From NCBI GenBank assembly GCA_016946835.1, contig JACVTC010000009.1:2097501-2155000 (forward strand): a DNA stretch of 57,500 nucleotides, given 5' to 3'. The stretch is from Neocallimastix lanati (nom. inval.). Its lineage: Eukaryota; Neocallimastigomycota; Neocallimastigomycetes; Neocallimastigales; Neocallimastigaceae. Positions within the stretch are counted from its first letter, which is position 1; the number at the start of each line of letters is the position of its first letter. A program made the position numbers and the translations under genes. Under the pieces are notes generated by a model. It ran no database searches, was not told where the DNA came from, and saw only the letters and a program-made list of their open reading frames with translations. Below, piece by piece: positions 38,927 through 51,144 of the stretch.

Positions 38927-41765
38927 ATTGAATAAATTATATATAAAAATAAAGGAATTAAAAATAAAGTAATTAAAAATGTTGTACAAAAAGATAAAAA
39001 GTATAAACAAAAAAAGGAAAAAAAACGAAACATAATTTATTATACAATAAGGAACTTTCTACTCTTTCTCTCTCAAAAAAAAAAAATAAATAAATTCAAA
39101 AAATATCTTATTTTTATTTTAATAATATCATTTGTACAAAATTATAAAATTATATTTAATGTATTGATGTTAATTAGTACTCTTATTATTTTTATTTAAA
39201 TATTTTTTTATTTTATATATATATATATTTTGAATTATTTATTATTTTATATATGACATAATAATATATATAATTTATTTTAAAAAATTTCTTTTTCTAG
39301 TATTATTGTATCACAAAATTATTATTTATATAATCTAATTATTAACAAATTTTTTAAACTTTAATTTAGGGAATATTATTTTTGTATTAAAAAAAAGATA
39401 AATAATTATTTAATAAAATTTTATGTTAAGGAAATCTAAATAAATAATAAATAATAACATAAACTTTATTTATTATTGCTTTATTATATCGCCATAATTC
39501 TTGAAACAAATATATTTTTTAATTTATTATTAATTAAAATATTTATAAATTAATAATTATTAAAGGAATAATTATATATATACATATAATATATATATAT
39601 ATTTTTTAAATATAAAATAACAAGTAGAAACATATTTATTTTTAAATTTATTATTTTATTGCTTTTTAATAATATTTTATTATACATATATCTTATAAAA
39701 TAAAAAGTATTTATAATATAAAAAATAATGAAAAAAATATAATATATACTATGACTATTTTAAAATAAAAATATTTAGTATTTTTAAATTTTTATAAAAT
39801 AATAGTAAAAAAATTGTATTAATACTAATATTAATAATTGTTTTAAACAATATTGATAGATTTCTATTAATAAATAATGATTATTATTTTTAAAGTTTTA
39901 TTATCTTATTTATATTAAATATAAGAAAAAATAAATTAAAAAATAAATACTTTTGTTAATTAAATTCATTTCGATTATTTTTTTATATGTTAAAAATATA
40001 ACCAAAAAGTTATATAATAGTAATAATTGAATAAATATCTAAAATGATATTCATATAATTTTTTATCTCTATAAAATTTAAGTATAATGATTTATAAAAG
40101 TTCGAAAAGTTTATATATTATGAAAATAGATATAATATTTATTAATAATTATGACACATGTTTTAAAGTGATAAAAATATATATTAAAAAAATTTTCTTT
40201 TAAATAATAGTTTTTTTATATAATAAACAATAAAAAAAAAAAAAAAAAAAAAAAGGAAAAAAAAATTGAGATATATTAATATATTATTTGTTTCATTTTA
40301 AATTTTACTTTTAATGATTTACATATGTATTCATTATTAGAATCCTTAATTTCATATCTAATTATAAATATATAACTTTAAATAAAGCTTTTATTTTAAA
40401 TTTCTTATTAATAAATTTCTTTAATAAATTAAAAGAGTAGATATATATTTAAATAAAATTTTACTACATTAATAAAAAGTTAATAATTAATAATTTTATT
40501 AATATATAAAAATTGCTATAAATTATCCTTTTTATTTTATAGAAAAAAAAATTAAAATAAAAAATAATTATAATAGGTTACATTACCTTTATCAAATTTA
40601 AACTATATTTTTTATTTAGGGAAATTTTTATTAATAAATAATTAAGTTTTAAATTAAACAAGAAATATTATTATATAAAATTTATAATATGAAATAAAAT
40701 GATTATATATAATTTTAATAAAATATTTCTTTTCATTTTTAATTAAACTGATTATTCCTTATTTTTTATTTTTTCGTATTGTTTTTATATAACTTGTTAG
40801 GGGGATACAATTATTCATATCAATATAATAAAATTATCTATTAAATTTGTATAAAGCTTTTATTTACTTCTATTTTCAAAATTTATTTTATTACTAATTA
40901 ATTTTATTTTTATTTATTAATTTGAATTAATTTATATTTTAATTTCTTTGAATGATTTCAATTAAGAACGGCTTTTATAATAAGTTTATTTGTTAAAATT
41001 TTTTATGCTAATAAAATAATAAGTCTTTTTTATTAATAATAATAAATTTATAGTATACATTATTTCAATTCAAAATCTAACAAAGGAAAAAAAAAAAAGA
41101 ATAATAAAATATAATAAAATGAATAATAACTGTTACACAATGATTAGTTAAGATAAAATTAAAATTTTTTGAATAATAACTAAATTTATATTTATAGATT
41201 AAACATTTGATCAAATTTAATATAAATAAATTATTATTATAAAAGCTAACTTTCAATTTCTTATCTCAAACTATACTTAATTTTAATTTATTATGAATTA
41301 CACATACTTTTTTTTTTAATTTTACATATATAAAAAAATTTTTTTAATAAGATAAACTTCTTAGATACATCTATTGTACAATTAATTAAAATTTAAATAA
41401 TTATTTTCTTTTATTTGAAATAAAAAAAATAATATAAACTATTAATAGATATTTAATAAAGCCGTCCTTTATAGTAAAAAAAAAAAAGATATAAATTCCT
41501 TTAAATTTTCTTTTTTTTTTTTTTCATTATATATATTTATAATTTAATCAAAAATTATAAATTTAGAAATAATTGTATAAACAATTATTATAATTATTGT
41601 AATTATTATAATATTAAATAGAATCATTATATTTAAATAAACAACAACAGGTAGTTGTTAATATAGTTAAATATAATTTTTTTTTTTTTTTTTTTTAAAA
41701 TATTCATATAATTGATATTTTTTTTTATTTCATTCGTTTACATATATTTTTAGAACTATTTCAAA
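37792..41765. other. AT-rich spacer between CE4 copies
   Basis: About 4 kb with no supported gene on either strand. It contains one poly-T tract (about 38891-38922), one poly-A tract (about 40231-40253), and from about 41100 the diverged counterpart of the copy 1 upstream region. Confidence 0.65.
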
Positions 41766-42803
41766 ATGAAATCTTTCCTTTTTATTGGTTTTGCTATCTT
41801 AAGTTTATTTAAATTAGCTGACGCTGCCTGTGGTGGTGCCTACGCTCAATGTGGAGGGTAAATTAATAATAATAATACATTAGATGTTAAAAAGTTTATA
41901 TAAGAAAAAATTAAAAATTAATATATAAATAATAATATTTTTTTATAATTCACTATTAAAATAATTAGTAACGGATTCCAAGGAAGTAATTGCTGTGTAT
42001 CTGGATACACTTGTGTTAAGCAAAATGACTGGTATTCTCAATGTAAACCAGGTTCATCCTCTAACGCTGCCTCTAATAATAATAATAATAACAATAATAA
42101 TAACAATAATAATAACAATAACAATAACAATAATAATTCAAGTTATCCAAAGGGTTCTGGCTTACAGTTCTATACTAAATGTAAGAATTCTAAGCATTGG
42201 GCTATGACTTATGATGATGGACCAACTGAATTTGCTGATGCTATTTTGGATCTTTTAAAACAAAAGAACATAAAAGCTACTTTCTTTGTTCTTGGTCAAA
42301 TGTACATGAATAGTAACAGTGCTGAATGGAAAAGAATTGTTAAGAGAATGAGTGATGAAGGACATATTGTTGGTACGCATACTTACAGTCACAAGGATTT
42401 AACTACCCTCTCCTATCAACAAATTGTTGATGATATGAATAAAATTACTAATGCTGTTTACACTGCCATTGGTAAGAAGCCAGCCTTTATGCGTCCTCCA
42501 TATGGATCTGGTAATGGCAATCAAAATGTTAAGAATGCTCTTCAAGCTGCTGGTTACACAGCAGCTATTAACTGGAATGTTGATCCAATGGATTATAGTA
42601 ATGGTGGTAATATTAACTATGCTAAACAAGTTATTAATCAAGCTAAGGGACAACCAATTATTACCTTAAATCACTTAAAATATGGAGGAGCTACCAAGGA
42701 TGGTATTTTAGCATTAGCCAGAGCAGAAATTGATACTATGATTGCTAATGGTTATACTCCAGTTACCATGGAACAATGTCTTGGATTAAAGGCCTATCAA
42801 TAA
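41766..42803 (+). CDS. Secreted CBM1-CE4 polysaccharide deacetylase, copy 2
   Basis: Two exons, 41766-41857 and 41969-42803, give 308 aa. The architecture is as in copy 1: signal peptide MKSFLFIGFAILSLFKLADA, CBM1, Asn linker and CE4 with all five catalytic motifs. The linker is an uninterrupted run of 21 Asn, three codons longer in net. From the end of the linker to the stop (about 667 bp) I count only five base differences from copy 1 (MNNE versus MSDE and three silent). The 92-bp first exon has seven, and the introns and flanks are much more diverged. An internal ATG at 42204 would start in the middle of the catalytic domain and is not the real start. Function and substrate uncertainty are as for copy 1. 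Confidence 0.93.
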
Positions 42804-44458
42804 AAGAAATAAAAATTAAATATTATTTTATTATAAAAAAAAAAAAAAAAAAGAAAAAAAATTTAAAATAAAACATATAAAAGCTATAATAAAATTAAAT
42901 AAATATAATAATTACAAAAAAAAAAAATATTATAATATATAATCTTGATGGTTATATATTATTGATAGGTAAATATATATTATAAACAAAATAGGCAATT
43001 AAAAAATTTTTTTTTATGAACTGTAATATTTAAATTTATTATATATTTTCCATTAATATTTGATATATTAATATAAATAAATATAAATAAATATGCTTTG
43101 TAAATTAAAAAATCAATTGAAATAATAATCATAAAGATTATAATTAAAAAAATTGTTAATTTTTATATGATATAATATTGATATAATATATATATATATA
43201 TATATATATACTTTTTGAAGAACAAATGTAAAAAAATAATAAAATTATATTAAAATAAATAATTCATTATTTTTAAATCATTATATATGTTCTTAATAAT
43301 TTAATGTTTAAAAAATTTATCATTTAATTTTACTTTTAAGTTAAACCTTCATAAACATTATATTAATATATGACTTTCGTATCTCAATTTTATATTTTCT
43401 TATTCGTAATTTCAATTTAAGATTTTTCTTTAGAAATCATTTAATAATATAAATTATATTAATAGTAGAAATTAATTAATGAAATAATTTTTATATTCAT
43501 TTTAAATTATTATATTCATAATTATTCATTATAAAATTCTTAAATCACTCATTAGACAAATGTAATTAATTTTAAGATTTCAATTAACTATTCAAATATG
43601 CAATAATTTATTGAAAATTACTTGATTTTCTCTTAATCTAAAAAAATATGGAAACAAAATTTTTAATCTCTTTTATTTTTATCATTATTAAAATTATTAA
43701 TTATATTATTATAAATTATTTACTTTCTTTATTAATATAAAATATATTAAAATAATATAGTATCTATAAAAAGGTGAAAATAATAATAATTCAAAAAATA
43801 ACTACTTGATATATTCATTACTCATAACATCTTTTGTTAAGTTTTTTTTTTATTAATAAAAATAATGATATTAAATTTACTTTCTTTGAAAACTTCTTTT
43901 ATGTTCAGAATATTTCAAGAAGTGGTTTAAATTTATTAAAATGTAGTGTCAATTTTCATGAAAATTTATATTTATTACTATGTAGGTTCAGTCTTGAATT
44001 TATTTTATTATGGGTCAAAGATAACAAAGTTTATACTTAAAATGAATTTCTCTTAAATTTCTCTAATTTTATGTAAAAAGTTCTAAAAAATATATATATA
44101 TATTTATTATCCAATTGATTTATTCAATAATAAATACATATTTTAATAATATTAATGAAATATTTATTTAGTATTAATATAAAATTTTTAATGATTTTAA
44201 ATTTTAAAAAATTATTTATTTATTTTGATTTTGTTAAATTGTTTGATAATAAAAAAAAAGGAAAAAAAATTTTTTTAAAACTACACAAAGAAAAATATTA
44301 TTTTGTCATTATAATTTTTATAAATTGATATAGATAGGATTTTATTAATAAAGTATATATATATATATTGTTAAGGAGTCAATATAAGATATGATGTGTA
44401 TATATATATATATAATATATACAATTTTTTATAATATTATTCAATTATTCAACAGAGT
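42804..44458. other. AT-rich intergenic region
   Basis: A TA run near 43188-43210 and other simple sequence. A 68-codon frame at 43834-44040 (SRSGLNLLKCSVNFHENLYL) is slightly protein-like but has no other support. Confidence 0.55.
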
Positions 44459-45965
44459 ATGAGTAATACAGAAATATATGACTTTATATCAAAAGAATTG
44501 GATGAAAATAAAGATTTTATCTAAGCCACTACACTTTCGGGAAACTTAAATGAATTTGAGGTATTAAATTTATGGCTAGACGTCCTTGAATAGTTAAAAA
44601 AACAAAGTTAAATTAAGACAATTGAGAGTAAAACAGATCAAATTAAAAGTATTCAATACTTCATTGTTTAAAGCTTTCAATAATAATATATTATTAAATG
44701 ATGAAGCTTTATGATTTCTTGATATTAATATTTTGAATCAGGTAGATGATGTTATAAACCGCTGATTTGATGATTAAATTAATAATAATTTCAATGATAT
44801 AGCCAATAAAATATCAGATAATCAAAAAGTAATAGAGTATCTTAAAGAAAATCGAATCAATATGATTCAAATTAAAAATTATATTCATGATATAATGAAT
44901 ATAACTTAAAAAAAATATAAAAGTAACGGCATCATTACAAGATGAAAATCATAGCAAAAAAAAATATTAAAAAATGTTAAAAAGAATTAGTATTACTTCT
45001 AAAATTTTAAAAGATAAACCTATAGAAGTCATGTCTGTATTAGGTTGTCTAACTATGATTTCTGATGCTAGAAAAGCTTGATCGTCTTGTTGGGCTAATA
45101 CTTTTTTAGAATTAATAATGTTGTTTTCTTCTGATATAAAAGAAAAATATAAAGATATACTTAAATTTAACAAAGAAGAAGATCCTTTAAAATTAATTTT
45201 ATTAGAAATATTTTTTGAAATTAGAAATGCTGTTACTAATGATTTAAGTTATAAGTTTTCATGAGATCTAATAAATTGGGAACAAAAGGTCGAGTTCATT
45301 AAATTGATATATTTATTGAAGTTTTCAATAAATCTTATCAATTAAATATTTTTTTCATCAAAATAACAGATACGACTATGAGGTCTATCAGAGTCAAATA
45401 ATTAATAGTTAAATTTTTAGAAAGTCTTAAAATGTTTATGTTAAGGATCTTATATTTAATAAAGCTTGTGAATTATTTTGTAATCTATTAAGATCAGAAC
45501 CTGAATATTATAAGGGATACAAAAAGAAGTAAAATATTCTGGGGGAAATTGCCGATTGGGCTAAAAAATATGATGAAATAGAAAATTTTAACTTTTTTGT
45601 AATAGTGACTATAATGAATTTATGAACGAATGTACAATGAATCAAGATAATTATGAGGAATATTCAATTCAATATGTTGCTATTAAAGAAATTATGAAAT
45701 ATTATGGTAGAATATGATTTACAATCAGGTATTAAATTTTTGTGGTGTTCAAAAAGAAATTATGCAAAAAAGAATATTACCAGCGTTAATGAATATTAAA
45801 AATGAAAAAAAAATCAGTAATATTAAATAACAAATTAATATATTTTTATATTGAAGAAATTAATATTATATTTACTTTAGATTATATTAGACAGAAGAAC
45901 AAATTAAATTTATTATAATAAATTGATAACGAAATATTAGATATTTATAAATTGATAGATAATAA
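44459..45965 (+). pseudogene. Long decayed ORF, possibly a retroelement gag or lineage-specific gene
   Basis: From the ATG at 44459 the text reads MSNTEIYDFISKELDENKDF, a TAA, then GNLNEFEVLNLWLDVLE. Further blocks in shifting frames include DDVINR then FDD, NKISDNQKVIEYLKENRINM, SKILKDKPIEVMSVLGCLTM, CWANTFLELIMLFSSDIKEK, RNAVTNDLSYKF and NEFMNECTMNQDNYEEYSIQ. At least ten in-frame stops (TAA, TAG, TGA) and several frameshifts interrupt about 1.5 kb. The charged helical character and position in a retroelement-rich tract would suit a gag-like protein, but no zinc knuckle or protease motif is visible, so the family is unassigned. Confidence 0.6.
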
Positions 45966-47440
45966 AAATAATTATTAATAGTACTTTTTTTTTTTATTTT
46001 ATTTTTTTTTTTTAAAAGGAAGTTTATTTTATGAAATAAGTTTAAATTGTGAGATATATTTATTAATAAAATTTCAATTTATACATGTTTTGATATATAT
46101 ATATATATTGTATATTATTTATCTTTTTTTAAATTATTAATAAATTTTTTTTTTTTTAAATATTATTGTCTTAAAAATTATATATTTTAAAAAATAAATA
46201 TTTAAATTTATCTTATGTTTATTATTTTAAAATTATAAATAAGTAAATATATATAAACTTATTTATTTATTTATATTTTTATAAAAATTTATAATAATAC
46301 AAAAAAATAAAATAAATAAGATATTAAAAGAAATATCATTCAAATATCTGAATAAGTAAAATTTTAAGTTAAAAATATATATATATGTATATAGTAAATC
46401 AAATTTTCAGTTTTAACTTTATGTTGAATAATGCATATTAAAAATTGTTTCTGTTATATATTTATATAGTCTTTAAAGGAGGAATATATATATATATATA
46501 TTATTTAATTAAATCATTAATTAAATAGAAATAAAAAAAAAAGATATTATCTTCTTACTCTTTATATTTATAATAATTAATAAAGTTATAAAATGAATAA
46601 CTTATTTATAATTTAAGATTGTAAAAATTGTTTAAGAAAATATATTTATTTGAAAGTTATTTTCTACTTTAATTTTTTACTTTTTTAAAAAAAAATGCTT
46701 AAATTTATAACTGAATATTACTTATATGGTAATAACATATTTAATATAAAAATTTATGTATATATTTTATATAAATTGAATCTATGCTTTATTTTTCTTC
46801 TTTTTTTTTTTTAACTAATTGTTTGTAGATATTTCATATATTTAATTTTTCTTAATAATTATACTCATTTTTATTTATTCTACAATAATATAAATTAAAA
46901 TCTTCATAATCATATGAGCTTAATCTATTGTTCGTTATTTATTTTTAATTAATATATAAGAAATAAACAGCTTAGTATATTGTTTAACTTTCGAGTGCCC
47001 AAAAAGACCTCAATAAGAATGATCATTATTGACATATATTCATTTGTATCAATTTATATATAGTAATACAAAATTTTTTGTATAAAAAAAAAAAAAAAAA
47101 GAATTAATACTTTTATAGATTGATTATGGGATAAATTTTAATTATATATATTGTTATTGAGAAAAAATTTTTTTATTATTTATATTATCAAATTCAAAAT
47201 AAATTAAAAATTTAAAAAAAAAAAAAAAAAAAAAATTTAAACTGTATATAGTTTCGTTCCACAACTGGATTACACAAATAAGGGAAATAAAAATTTTTTT
47301 TTTTTAAAAAAATAAATTTAAGAATAATTTTATAAACTTTAATCATTAATTATTTATCATTTTGTTTCATTTTATCATTTTATTATTATATTTAAAAGGA
47401 ATTTATTTATATTTTGTATTTTGTATTTTTTTATTTTTTT
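45966..47440. other. AT-rich intergenic region
   Basis: No gene seen. A short higher-GC stretch at 46980-47030 contains TTTCGAGTGCCC and may be further retroelement debris. Poly-A runs lie near 47083-47100 and 47213-47234. Confidence 0.5.
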
Positions 47441-47625
47441 GAACTTCTACTACCAATCAGGCTTTTATGATATATTTTTTCTTCTAAATTGGTATTTTTA
47501 TATATGCCACTTTTATATCTAGTTTCCAAAAATCATTTATAGAAGCCACTACTCTTATACTGTCAATGTGAACTGATAGAGAACATACGTAAAACTTATT
47601 GAAAACTACTAAACATGAAGTTTTG
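47441..47625 (-). pseudogene. Probable Ty1/copia reverse transcriptase fragment
   Basis: The minus strand reads VCSLSVHIDSIRVVASINDF, then WKLDIKVAYIKIPI, a TAG, KKKYIIKA and a TGA. The pattern SIR...ASI...W.LDIK.AY...I....IY matches the start of the copia-type reverse transcriptase domain (xxDxKxAFLxxxLxExIYM). It is a short, dead fragment; neither LTRs nor other pol domains can be recognised nearby. Confidence 0.5.
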
Positions 47626-47657
47626 CCTTTTTTCTACTATTTTCTTTTCATGTGAAA

Positions 47658-47701
<44 letters not shown>

Positions 47702-48095
47702 ATACATAATATTTTTATTAATTTAATTACTTTACATTAATTCGTATATATAATAATTTTAATATTAATTATATATATTATATATATATTTTATGTAATT
47801 ATTTATCTCTATTATAGTATTATTATTGATTATTATATAAATCTATTAATCGAATTTTGTAGTTTTCCTGGTATAGTTAATATTATTCTTTTTTATTTTT
47901 TGTTTAAAAAATGGAATAATCCTTCAATATTATATAATAAAAAAAAGTTCCAAAACATTATATATTCGTTGTGAAGTTAAAGTATTATTTATTGATTTAT
48001 AATATAATTTACATATAAATATACTCATAATATTTTTTTTTATAAATATATATAAGTATTCTTTATATATAATTTTATTTTTATTTTTTTTTTTT

Positions 48096-48134
<39 letters not shown>

Positions 48135-48245
48135 TTTTGTTCTTAAATACTAAATACATGTTGTACAAACTTTTCAAATTAATAATTTAAACCTAATTTA
48201 ATTATTTCTATAAATGAACAATAACAGTAAATTAAATTATGTTTC

Positions 48246-48279
<34 letters not shown>

Positions 48280-48730
48280 AACGAAATATATTTAAATAAA
48301 TAAATTTCTTCATAAAAAAAAAAAAAAAAAATAAAATAAAAAATCAATAAAAAAAAAGATATATCTTAGAAAATTAAAAGAAATATATCTATATATCATT
48401 AATTATTGATTAATAAATAAAATAATATTTAATAATTATAGAATGTAAAATATATGTGATAGTTAATAGAATACAAAAAATAAATAAGAATAACTAAATT
48501 AAATTTAAAATAAAGGATTAGCTTTTAAATAAATTATTACTTAAAAAAATAGTCATTTAAATTTTAATTAAATATTTATATAAAAAAGAAGTTCAAAATT
48601 TAAAATTTAAAATAAAAAAAATATAATATTAAAGTAATTTAAATAAAAATTAAGATAACAAGTAAAATTTATAATTAAAAATAAAAAAACTCAAAATATT
48701 TTAAATCAAAATTAAATAAAGGTTATATAC
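47626..48730. other. AT-rich region upstream of the seven-span gene
   Basis: Contains poly-T (47661-47700), a TTTA tetranucleotide array (48098-48136) and poly-A (48248-48277, 48315-48331). The A-rich 250 bp before 48731 would be the promoter and leader of the next gene. Confidence 0.55.
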
Positions 48731-49942
48731 ATGATTCCAAAAGTTGAGGATACAAGTAGAGTTATTCCACTTAATGATATAATAGAAAAATCTATAAATA
48801 GTTATATTATAAATCCTTTTTTCCCTTGGGTATTTTTATTACTGTTAATAAATGGGAAAAAGAATTATAAAAGAAAGGTTAATTTTATTTTAGTTTTTCA
48901 TTGGTTTTTTAGAGCAACAGGTGACGCCTTAAATTCATTAGTATTTTCAGATAATACGATAAAAGAAAATGAAAAATATTATTGGCCATATAATAAACAT
49001 AATCAATATAGATGTATTAATGTAGCCTATATATTTTGGACAATAGGTGAAATATTAGGAGATTGGTATCTGTTATTGAGAGTAAAAGCTGTTTCAGACA
49101 AAAATTATAGTATGAAATCAGTTTATATTACTTGCATACTATATAATTTAACAAAAATTAATGGAGTAATTTTAAGATTTATAAGAGTTCCAGAAAATTA
49201 TATAAAGAACTTATCAACTGAGAAAAATTCATATTATCCTAATAGAGATATTTTCGAATATAAATTAATGGTGTGGACAATTATTTTAATTATTCAAATT
49301 TTTTGTTTTATTTATGATATCACAGTAATTTTTGCTTTAAAAAATTTCCTTTATATTAAGTTAAAAGAATATAATACAAATTCAATTTTCAATGGTTTTA
49401 AGAAAATTACAGATTCCGAAAATAATAATAATAATTTATCATTTATTGATTTAATGAAAACAATGTCTGAATTTCGAATAATACTTTCAATGATATCCTC
49501 CTTTTTTTTCATACCTTTTGTTATACTATTTATATTTGTTATTATTAAAGAATATCAAAATGTTTCAAATATTGATCTTTATAAAGCATCTAAATCAAAT
49601 TTTGAAGAAATAACCTCTTCTCTAAATAATTTACGTGATGTAGTTCTTGGAATTGATTATACATTCATGTATATTGATCAATTTTTATTAATATATTTAG
49701 CTGCTAAAAAAGAAAAAAAATATCATTATAATAGTAGTAGAAATGATCTTCAAAATAACGATACTCTTCCTTTTAAATACACTACTACAAATAATTATGA
49801 TATTAATTATTTCGATATTAACAGTCCAAATTCATATGTACATGAAAGTAGTCATAAACCTCAAATGAAATCAGCCCCTTCATATACATATTTAATTTCT
49901 TTAGCTTCATTAAATCGAGATCTCTCTAATAATCATCATTAA
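48731..49942 (+). CDS. Orphan membrane protein, seven predicted spans
   Basis: A single uninterrupted 403-codon frame in a region where random frames are short; its composition is varied enough to be real. Hydrophobic segments occur at about 28-41 (FFPWVFLLLLI), 49-70, 96-117 (AYIFWTIGEILGDWYLLLRV), 130-150, 179-203 (MVWTIILIIQIFCFIYDITV), 249-273 (IILSMISSFFFIPFVILFIF) and 300-324, giving seven. A conserved-looking HWFFRATGDALNSLVF follows the second segment start. The C-terminal tail of about 75 residues is Asn/Ser/Tyr-rich and probably cytosolic. There are no introns, unlike the housekeeping genes, which may suggest a recently retroposed or lineage-expanded gene. I cannot place it in a known receptor or transporter family. 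The start is the first ATG (MIPKVEDTSR). Confidence 0.75.
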   Translation: MIPKVEDTSRVIPLNDIIEKSINSYIINPFFPWVFLLLLINGKKNYKRKVNFILVFHWFFRATGDALNSLVFSDNTIKENEKYYWPYNKHNQYRCINVAYIFWTIGEILGDWYLLLRVKAVSDKNYSMKSVYITCILYNLTKINGVILRFIRVPENYIKNLSTEKNSYYPNRDIFEYKLMVWTIILIIQIFCFIYDITVIFALKNFLYIKLKEYNTNSIFNGFKKITDSENNNNNLSFIDLMKTMSEFRIILSMISSFFFIPFVILFIFVIIKEYQNVSNIDLYKASKSNFEEITSSLNNLRDVVLGIDYTFMYIDQFLLIYLAAKKEKKYHYNSSRNDLQNNDTLPFKYTTTNNYDINYFDINSPNSYVHESSHKPQMKSAPSYTYLISLASLNRDLSNNHH

Positions 49943-50086
49943 ATTTATTCATATCATTAATATAAAATAATATAATAATAATTTATTATTTATTATCAAA
50001 ATAAAAAAAAAAAAAAAAGAATTTTATATATATATATATTTTTTTTCTTTTAATATTATTTTCTCAACTTAATAATTATTATTATT

Positions 50087-50145
<59 letters not shown>

Positions 50146-50744
50146 GTAAAAATGTTAATAAAAATATTTAGAATTTTTTTATATTTATATTATTTTCTAT
50201 TTACTTGATTATAATATAATGTAATGATAAAAATAATAAATTATTAAAATTAATAAGAATAATAAAGGTAATAATAACATGAACAATAATAACATTAAAA
50301 ATAATAAAAATATAAACAATTGTAATATTCTTTCAATGAGAATCTGAACTTCAATTCTAATAATAATCATAATCATAATAAAATTAGAACTGAAGAAAAT
50401 ATAGAAAATTAAATTTATCCAGGAAAAAAATGGTATATAAGAGTTACTGAATTAATGAATAAATTTCTAAAAAAAATGTAATTATAAATATTAAAAGTAT
50501 AAAGTATTTTAGGAACTCTAGAAATCTATATGAAATCATTGTGAAATCATTAAGTAAAAATAGAAATATATATATCATAAAGAATACGGAAGAGAGAATG
50601 AAAGAGTACAGATGAAACTATGAAAGAATAAAGAAATGTTATTATTGGAAATGTATATTAATGAATATTCAAAAAAAAGTATATAAATTACTGCAAAATT
50701 TATCAACTTAAGGAGTTGAATCTCCTAATTGATAAAACATTAAC
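49943..50744. other. AT-rich region with possible retroelement debris
   Basis: A poly-T tract of about 52 bp at 50091-50142. 50330-50740 has locally richer sequence on the plus strand (short blocks such as WYIRVTELMNKFL), but every frame is broken. Confidence 0.45.
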
Positions 50745-51015
50745 TTATCCTTAATAGAAGCTTCTTTAGTTCATTTTGAATGGGATATAACTGAACTTTT
50801 AAAAATTACCACTTCCTCAATTGGTAATAAATATGTTATTATATGTATTAACTATTTTCCGAAATGACTTAAAGCTAAAACACTTTCTAATATTACATCC
50901 AAAGAATATTTATTAAAGGTGTTTAGACGACATAGAACTTTTTCTATGATTCTTAAAAATTATTTCAGATTTATTCGTTGAATGTATTTACTTTATAGAA
51001 TTTTACTATCCTGAA
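50745..51015 (+). pseudogene. Ty3/gypsy integrase core fragment (dead)
   Basis: The plus strand reads EASLVHFEWDITELLKITTS, then SIGNKYVIICINYFPK, a TGA, LKAKTLSNITSKEYLLKVF. This follows the integrase core pattern HxWxMDIxGPL, then GNKYILVxVDYFxKWxEAxxLxxxTxxxxxxF; the stop sits at the conserved Trp of FxKW. The first catalytic Asp (WDI) is present, but the later catalytic residues are not recognisable. It ends shortly before a dead CE4 fragment. Confidence 0.75.
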
Positions 51016-51144
51016 CCTAATGATTTTGTTGAAGTATCGTAATTTCGAAATTAGCAAGTTACTAAGATAATTTATATATAATGGAAAACTTTATATAAAC
51101 GAATCCCCTGAAACGTCGAAATTCATAATAATTGCTTCTATATA

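Noticed and set aside
42204-42803. A 199-aa CE4 protein starting at an internal ATG
   Set aside because: That ATG is the Met of AMTYDD in the catalytic core; the upstream exon with signal peptide and CBM1 is intact and in frame.
43834-44040. 68-codon plus-strand frame MLSFFFINKN
   Set aside because: Somewhat protein-like in the middle, but it starts in poly-T, has no recognisable domain, and such a length is expected by chance here.
44967-45173. 68-codon minus-strand frame
   Set aside because: Antisense to the better supported decayed plus-strand ORF; no protein-like features.
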